From contig NC_134568.1 in assembly GCF_050947875.1 (NCBI RefSeq), positions 219,417,673 through 219,481,672 of the forward strand: 64,000 nt of DNA. Reading direction: 5' to 3'. The position numbers and the translations under genes are program-made. This document shows positions 59,089-64,000 of the stretch, in pieces; the first letter of the stretch is position 1, and each line of letters opens with the position of its first letter. The stretch is from Dermacentor variabilis. Taxonomy: Eukaryota > Arthropoda > Arachnida > Ixodida > Ixodidae. The notes beneath the pieces were generated by a model. The model was not told where the DNA came from. It saw only the letters and a program-made list of their open reading frames with translations, and did no database searches.

Positions 59089-59296
59089 AGTGCGTTGCTG
59101 GATCTCCTGGGTGGTATGGCATCACCTGTGGAGGCTGCAAGCCTACCCCCAACAGCATCAAGGAGTGAAGGGGATGTACTGGACGTAGGGACGACAGCCT
59201 TTGAGGCTAGCAATCCTCCACCTATTGGAAGCAGTGGTAGTACTGACCTGCTTGACCTTCTGGGTGGCCTTGACCTTTCAGCACCAACGTCTGCAT
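59089..59296 (+). CDS. AP1G1: AP-1 gamma exon: hinge with two LLDLLGG clathrin-box motifs
   Basis: A 208-nt exon between GTTTATCAG and GTGAGT, entering in phase 0 and ending with one base of the next codon. It encodes SALLDLLGGMASPVEAAS at the start and TDLLDLLGGLDLSAPTSA at the end. Human AP1G1 has the same arrangement (DLLDLLGGND and ELLDLLGDIN) in its hinge. LLDLL is a clathrin-box-type sequence that binds the clathrin terminal domain. Between them lies a Ser/Pro/Gly-rich disordered linker. The open frame continues upstream to 59059, but the AG at 59087-59088 gives the right phase and homology limit. Confidence 0.93.
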
Positions 59297-60317
59297 GTGA
59301 GTCCAAACAGTATACAAGAAAGAAATGATTGTGGAAAGCACCTTTTAATGGCATTCCTTTACAACAAGGCAGCATGGACAATAAATAGGCCGAGACAATT
59401 TGAGCAGTTGTATTGACCTTGCATAGTCCATTATGTTTCCTGAGCTGCTGAAGTACCCAAAGATAAATTTAACTCTGTAGGTCAGTCTTGTTTTAGCATT
59501 TCCTGTACTACACTAGAGGCCAAGCTCTTGTCTGCTGAAGGTCTCCTGTAGAGTGCCTGAATATTATCTTTACCTTGTTGACGTAGAAAGTGTCCCATGT
59601 GAATCAATCATGTGCTTCTTTTACTTGCAATCTATGTGATTAAGTTCAAAGGTTACCAGGAGACGTATGCTCGGACAATTGTGCTTGGCGATATCACTTT
59701 CAGTGCGTGCTTATTGTCTGGTTGAGCAAAACCAGATGAGCTGATTGGCTGGTTGAGCACTGCATCATGCGAAGGTGATAGTATTGCCGAAAGTGATCAT
59801 CCGAGAATATGTTCCCAGATTCATGCTGTCACTTGTAGGCGTTCCTGCATTATAGTAAAGTTGGCTTATTTTTCTTTATTTTTGTCTTGATTACTTGCGC
59901 TTATTTAATTTCTAATTTGACTGCATGTGGGCAACAATCTGCTGCAGCTTTGTGTAGTGCCAAGCTTTTCAGGGGTGAGAAAATAATTGTATGACTAGCT
60001 TCAAACAAGCTGCCCGCTGGGGCTACTTTTGATTCCTGCTACGTCTGCATTTAAAACTTGAGTTATGATTGGTGCATATTTTTCTACTATGACCTATGAC
60101 TTCTTGCAAAAAGTGACCTGGTGCTCTGAAGTTCCTTCTTTTTTCTGCAGTATTTCACACTGGGAGACAGAAGTGAGCAGTGGGGGGCGGGGGGTGGAAA
60201 CAGATGGAAAGTTGTTCATTGTTTGAATGAAACAGGGAAGAATGCAGGCAGCAAATGCTATTGGTCTAGGACCGACTTCTGCTATGTGATAAAGGCTTCC
60301 TACCCAACGCAGTAGAA
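59297..60317. other. Intron after the last exon, nothing recognised
   Basis: No exon encoding the gamma-ear was found here. A G-rich stretch GGGGGGCGGGGGGTGG lies at 60181-60196. Confidence 0.45.
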
Positions 60318-60510
60318 TGGCACTGAGCATGAGGTCACGGGTTCAATTTCCCGCCACGGCAGCTGCATTCTGATGGGGATGAAATGTAAAAAACGCTTCT
60401 GTGCAGTGCTTTGGGTGCATGTTAGAGGTGGATAGTTCAAATTAATTTGGAATCACCCACTATGGCATCTCCCATAACCTCAGCCCTTTATTTCCGAGTT
60501 TTATGTTTTT
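60318..60510 (+). repeat. tRNA-derived SINE with recognisable head
   Basis: The B-box-like GGTCACGGGTTCAATTTCCC is followed by the SINE body: GCATTCTGATGGGGATGAAATG, GGGTGCATGTTAGA, a TTAATTTGGAATCACCCAC block and CTATGGCATCTCCCATAA. This is the best preserved head of the family in this window. Not a functional tRNA gene, because no cloverleaf can be drawn. Confidence 0.7.
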
Positions 60511-60632
60511 TTTAAATTTGAGGAGCAAAAATTGTGTGTTTCACTTGGATCTTGTTATAATGAAACAGGATATGGATACAACAAAGTAAATGCAATTCTC
60601 CTTGAAATCCCCCATAGAAGTCAATGTATTTA
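60511..60632. other. Left flank of MITE B copy 2, Tigger-like remnant
   Basis: CTTGTTATAATGAAACAGGA and TACAACAAAGTAAATG before the MITE, and TTTTAACGAAGTAAAGTTGTCC after it (61448), look like one Tigger-type end split by the insertion. Weak evidence. Confidence 0.35.
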
Positions 60633-61438
60633 TAGGGACACTAAAGGCAAATATTAAGTCAAGCTAAAGTGCTAGATTAGTGCTCAAGAATGTCTAAGGC
60701 GTCAACATTATCGCGAACAGGCCCTTAATAATCAAGAAACTGAAGTAAATGCAAGACATGATTAGAGACTCCCCCGGGACATTCAAGCACTGGCCCTATG
60801 ACGAAAACACTTCTCAGTTAAATTCTGTCGCTATACTCAACCACTCGTCGCAAAAAACATCCTTCTATTGTATTATAAGACGAAATAAAATGCTACTTAT
60901 CCAGTTCTATTTCATTTTTAGAAAAAAGATCTCATTGAAATTGTCCTTGACAACGATGCGGACGGTCGAAAGGTTTTGTTTTCGTCCGACTCCGCTCCGC
61001 CCATGCTTTCGTGTTTCAGCAGTTTCATTATCGTGTAGTGCTGCGCTGGTTTTTCTGGCTCGAAAAATTCGCACAAACTGTAAGTATAGCAGAGAATTCA
61101 ACTTCCATGTTATATCATAGGCCCGAACGGTCTACGCCACTTAACCAAAAAGCAGCTGCAGCGGCGAATCCACCGCCCTGTCTTGACTCGGTGCCGCCGT
61201 CTGTTGGGTGCCGTTTTACTCACCTACGGCAGCAAAAGGTGGTGATGACGTATGGAACGTCACCACTCCCCCGGTTGGGTGGCGGGATATTTGAATTCCT
61301 TAAAAGGTATTCGGACCCTTCAGATGCAATTTTCTCGTAAACTAAGTCTTTTCTTGGCATAAAACAAGTGTTGCGAGGTTTCTGGAATGGTACTTAAACA
61401 GTCCACGTCAACTTATTGTTTGCCTTTAGTGTCCCTTT
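60633..61438 (+). mobile_element. MITE family B, copy 2 (about 806 bp)
   Basis: Left end TAGGGACACTAAAGGCAAAT and right end TTGCCTTTAGTGTCCCTTTA form an inverted pair. Internal blocks follow the copy at 5966-6799 in the same order and orientation, including a CGAAAGGTTTTGTTTTCG block and CAGTAGTTTCATTATCGTGTAG-like sequence. Confidence 0.8.
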
Positions 61439-62269
61439 AAACCCTAGTTTTAACGAAGTAAAGTTGTCCTGCCAATGGATATAACAAACTAGATTAGTCT
61501 CCGAAGCCAAAAATATAGCAACTGTTGCCCACTAAATATATTGCTTTCTGCCGGGTTTGCACTCATTCGGCGTTGCAATTCAATATTCTCATGTTGAATG
61601 CGCCGTCGAGCAACAGTGGCCTTAACACTGTGCGCATGGGAGGTGTGCACAAGCAGCAGCTCATTATCGCACATCTCTCTCGCTGTGGTGTGTAGCTGGC
61701 GAAGCTAGGTGCACCCGTAATCCAGGAGGCCATGCTTAGCTGTGCCATACCACCTATCGATGGTGCTGCTTGCTGCATTGAGAGACCGTGCCGCTCTCTC
61801 CTTTTGGCATGCTGCACAGGTTGACGCAGCTAGACGTGACTTCCGAAATTTGGACTTTCTTATTTTAGTTTGACCTGGGTGTGCACCTTTTGTGGGATAC
61901 ACATGCATTTTATTACAGTGATTTACCTTTAGATGCAGCATACAATCTCCAACAAACTTTGAACGACATTAAACTGACAAGCAGCACTTTGTTTTTGAGA
62001 TAACAGGGACTTTGGCAGCGAGATTGACGTTACCAATTTTAGATGGTAAAGAAACTTGTCTGGCTAAACCTGCGTAAAGCAAGTATCCCCTTTGACCATC
62101 TGAACATTTGTGAGAATATTTTTGGAGACAGAAGAGTGAAAATTTTCATGAACAGAATTAATGAGCAGAATTTTTCGTAGAATTTGACACAACTTTTGTA
62201 AAATCGTAAAATGAGCCCAAATTCGTGGGCTTTATGAGTAGTTTGAGAAAGTTGGCAGGTATGGTAGCG
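61439..62269. other. Intron or flank, nothing recognised
   Basis: Minus-strand frames at 61563-61941 have no family resemblance. Confidence 0.4.
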
Positions 62270-62420
62270 TTCTGCTGTTTGGCTCGAGGTAGCTGGTTCA
62301 GTTTCCAGGCATGGTAGCCGCATTTCGATGAGGGCAAAATGCAAAAATGCTTGTGTACTTAGATTTATATGCATATTAAAGAATCCCAGTCGATCAAAAT
62401 CAGTCTGGAGCTGTACACTT
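62270..62420 (+). repeat. SINE fragment
   Basis: Carries GCCGCATTTCGATGAGGGCA, TGTACTTAGATTTATATGCA and TTAAAGAATCCCAGTCGATC, the body blocks of the SINE at 60318. The 3' end is missing. Confidence 0.65.
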
Positions 62421-62611
62421 TAGTACCTTATAACCCTATGTTTATTTGGGACGTTGAAACTATGTGTGCGCGAATAGTTATTTTTGAGACCAAGTCGAAT
62501 ATGAATCAAATAGTGCCAGAAGCAAATCGAATCAAATATTGAATAGTTTTTGCATAGTGAACAGTTGTTATCACAGTTAATATAAAACTGTGTTCACATT
62601 CTAGTATTCTT
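62421..62611. repeat. AT-rich repeat with GTGTGCGCGAATA start
   Basis: TATGTGTGCGCGAATAGTTA at 62462 and the following AATCAAATA-rich stretch resemble the regions near 12110 and, inverted, near 15455. The family is unidentified. Confidence 0.35.
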
Positions 62612-64000
62612 AAGGGGGGAGGCTACCCTGGGACATCAACTTTTTTGTTTATTGAGATATCCTAATGAAATTTTCAGGATAGACTCATAGCAAAAGTATT
62701 AGTAGAACTACAAAATTTCATGCAGTTATGTTCACTGGTTCTCAAGTTACAGCAATATGTCAGAATGGTGCACTTGGTTTTCTCATTCCAAGCCTGGAGA
62801 ATTTTCAAAAGGTGCTGCAACTGTGAAATTCACTATGATGATTCCCAGATGGATACCTCAGGGCAAGACAGAGCCCTTTTTTAAAATTTCCTTGCTGAAA
62901 AATTTTAGCAGAACACAGAATTGATTGTTGGGGATTAAGATTTTATCAATCACATTTCGATTAAATATCACAAATCACCGACACAATATATATATATAAA
63001 AAATAGTCTTGTCTTGCCCTCAGAAATTTATTCAGATACACAATACAAAAAAACTTCTGGAAATCTGATGAGCGGTTACAGAGATAATGCCAGAACAAGC
63101 AGCCTCACCAGCCAAAAAAGTTGTTTTGAGAAAATGACCTTCGAAAGTTTTGAGCACATATATTGGTCTAATATGACCCTGCAGTGTAACTGGAGATGTC
63201 CTTAGGCACTTTCTTCTTTTTCCACCTTCCCACCTTCTCTTGCGATCGCTTCTTGGCCTTCTTCAAGCGCAGAGAATCTTTCTTGACTGCCCATTGAATG
63301 GCCAGGTGTTAGCCCCGCTGATGAACATGGCTCTTGGGTGGCCCTGTGGCAGCCAGAATTACATATTAAAACAGCCTCATGCAGTGCTGTCTCCACAGCA
63401 ATCAGCGATGCATGCTGCTCTTTGGGCATCAGGGACCACAACACGGAGTGAAATGATTCTGATGCATTCTGCATCTCCTCTCAGCCAGCCTTGCAGAAGA
63501 GAAGCCCGTGAGAGGCGCTTATAAACAGGTAGCAGTGCTTCTGCAACATAGCCTGGAAGATTGTGTTGATGCTTCGGAGGTGGCATGCCATCACTCTTGC
63601 TGGTGCTATGACGACCCCACGAGTATGCACCCTCAGGGCACAAGTCGTGGTGAGGATCCTCGTCTGTCGATGTCACATGGTGGTACGATGCCATCACTGC
63701 ACGCTGCATTGCAGCCACATCGTTGGAATCATTCCATAGGGCCCAGCCATAATAGTCCGTCACCTTGTCGGTGAGGGCTTTTATCAGCCTGCTCTTCCCT
63801 CCTAAAGCCTTGTCACTTTTCTGCACACGGTTGTGCAGTGCTGTCCCCATCCTCTTCTGGACGCAGTTCAGGCATTCTTCTTTCGAAACCTTTTCTTGCA
63901 CAAAGGCACAGAAGGTGGCACCATCTCCGTCAGACACGAATGTTGTGTAATGGAGGTTGTGCTTTGGCATCAAATGTGAGAACAGGATGACAGCTGCCTA
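62612..64000 (-). mobile_element. TTAA-type Mutator-like/Kolobok-like element, partial
   Basis: The left terminus is TTAAGGGGGGAGGCTACCCTG, the same class as at 18066 and 15137. The transposase is on the minus strand with its stop about 590 bp inside this terminus, as in the + strand copy at 18066-20233 (about 540 bp). The other end lies beyond the window. Confidence 0.65.
63202..64000 (-). pseudogene. Mutator-like/Kolobok-type transposase, C-terminal half
   Basis: Reading leftward: HYTTFVSDGDGATFCAFVQE (catalytic-type SDGD), KEECLNCVQKRMGTALHNRV, SRLIKALTDKVTDYYGWALW, and LCPEGAYSWGRHS. After a frame change near 63475 come QNASESFHSVLWSLMPKEQH and ASLIAVETALHEAVLICNSG, then a basic tail to the stop. 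This order is that of the arthropod proteins annotated as Mutator-like transposase domain. The N-terminal half lies beyond the right edge. The frame change between RGDAE and QNASES disables this copy unless it is an assembly error. A catalytic-type Asp and the C/H-type motif survive. Confidence 0.72.

Larger units (their letters stand above)
7728..59296 (+). other. AP1G1: AP-1 complex subunit gamma gene, internal part (seven exons)
   Basis: This span is the visible part of a host gene for the large gamma subunit of the AP-1 adaptor. AP-1 is the heterotetramer that links cargo and clathrin on trans-Golgi and endosomal membranes. Seven exons join with matching phases and every junction has AG/GT borders. 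They give one uninterrupted product that follows the human AP1G1 order from the RRALEL helix of the trunk to the hinge. The preceding trunk exons are upstream of the window or unrecognised. After 59296 the reading frame needs a phase-1 exon encoding the rest of the hinge and the ear, which I could not find before 64000. Introns measure about 3.5, 11.7, 23.5, 4.3, 1.7 and 5.9 kb and are filled with transposons. Confidence 0.92.

Noticed and set aside
60318..60370. tRNA-like GGTCACGGGTTCAATTTCCC
   Set aside because: No cloverleaf can be formed and the sequence continues into a SINE body repeated elsewhere in the window.

Overview
The window reads as a piece of an arthropod nuclear genome, most likely an ixodid tick. 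This is inferred from the mix of tRNA-derived SINEs, RNase H-bearing LINEs, and Tigger, pogo and TTAA-type transposons as I remember them from tick genomes; no search was run. Nothing bacterial is present: no operons, no rRNA, no functional tRNA.

One host gene is supported. Seven phase-compatible exons on the + strand (7728-7868, 11376-11430, 23171-23389, 46893-47020, 51277-51381, 53033-53201, 59089-59296) encode a continuous central part of the gamma subunit of the AP-1 clathrin adaptor. They cover the end of the alpha-solenoid trunk and the hinge, including two LLDLL clathrin-box-type motifs. The first exons (N-terminal trunk) and last exons (gamma-ear) lie outside the window or were not found. 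The introns range from 1.65 to 23.5 kb, and nearly everything else is transposable-element sequence in these introns.

Layout. 1-7727: SINE and Tigger-like remnants, a mariner-like transposase split by a 974-bp MITE, and a second MITE family. 7869-11375: a complete but dead Tigger (8296-10726). 11431-23170: a cluster of TTAA-flanked elements whose protein remnants resemble the Mutator-like/Kolobok-type transposase, one carrying a 74-bp tandem array, plus a Tigger deletion derivative (21062-22304). 23390-46892: more of the same, a 78-bp tandem array, a 5'-truncated minus-strand LINE (27127-29850), and a near full-length I-type LINE (30385-38880) bounded by a 15-bp target duplication. A 2.57-kb THAP-encoding, P-element-like transposon sits inside the LINE's ORF1. 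Then come a SINE-containing composite repeat present as a filled and an empty copy, and a gypsy-type gag remnant. 47021-59088: a CR1-like LINE (48808-50720), a pogo-like transposon with a substituted catalytic Asp (54355-56009) and further MITEs. 59297-64000: SINEs, a MITE and a partial Mutator-like/Kolobok-type transposase running off the right end.

No gene cluster forms a new pathway. The most unusual object is the nested P-like element in the LINE, with its own hairpin and SINE. The TTAA/Mutator-like family, recovered in several partial copies, comes next. Element boundaries come from reading terminal repeats by eye and may be off by a few bases.
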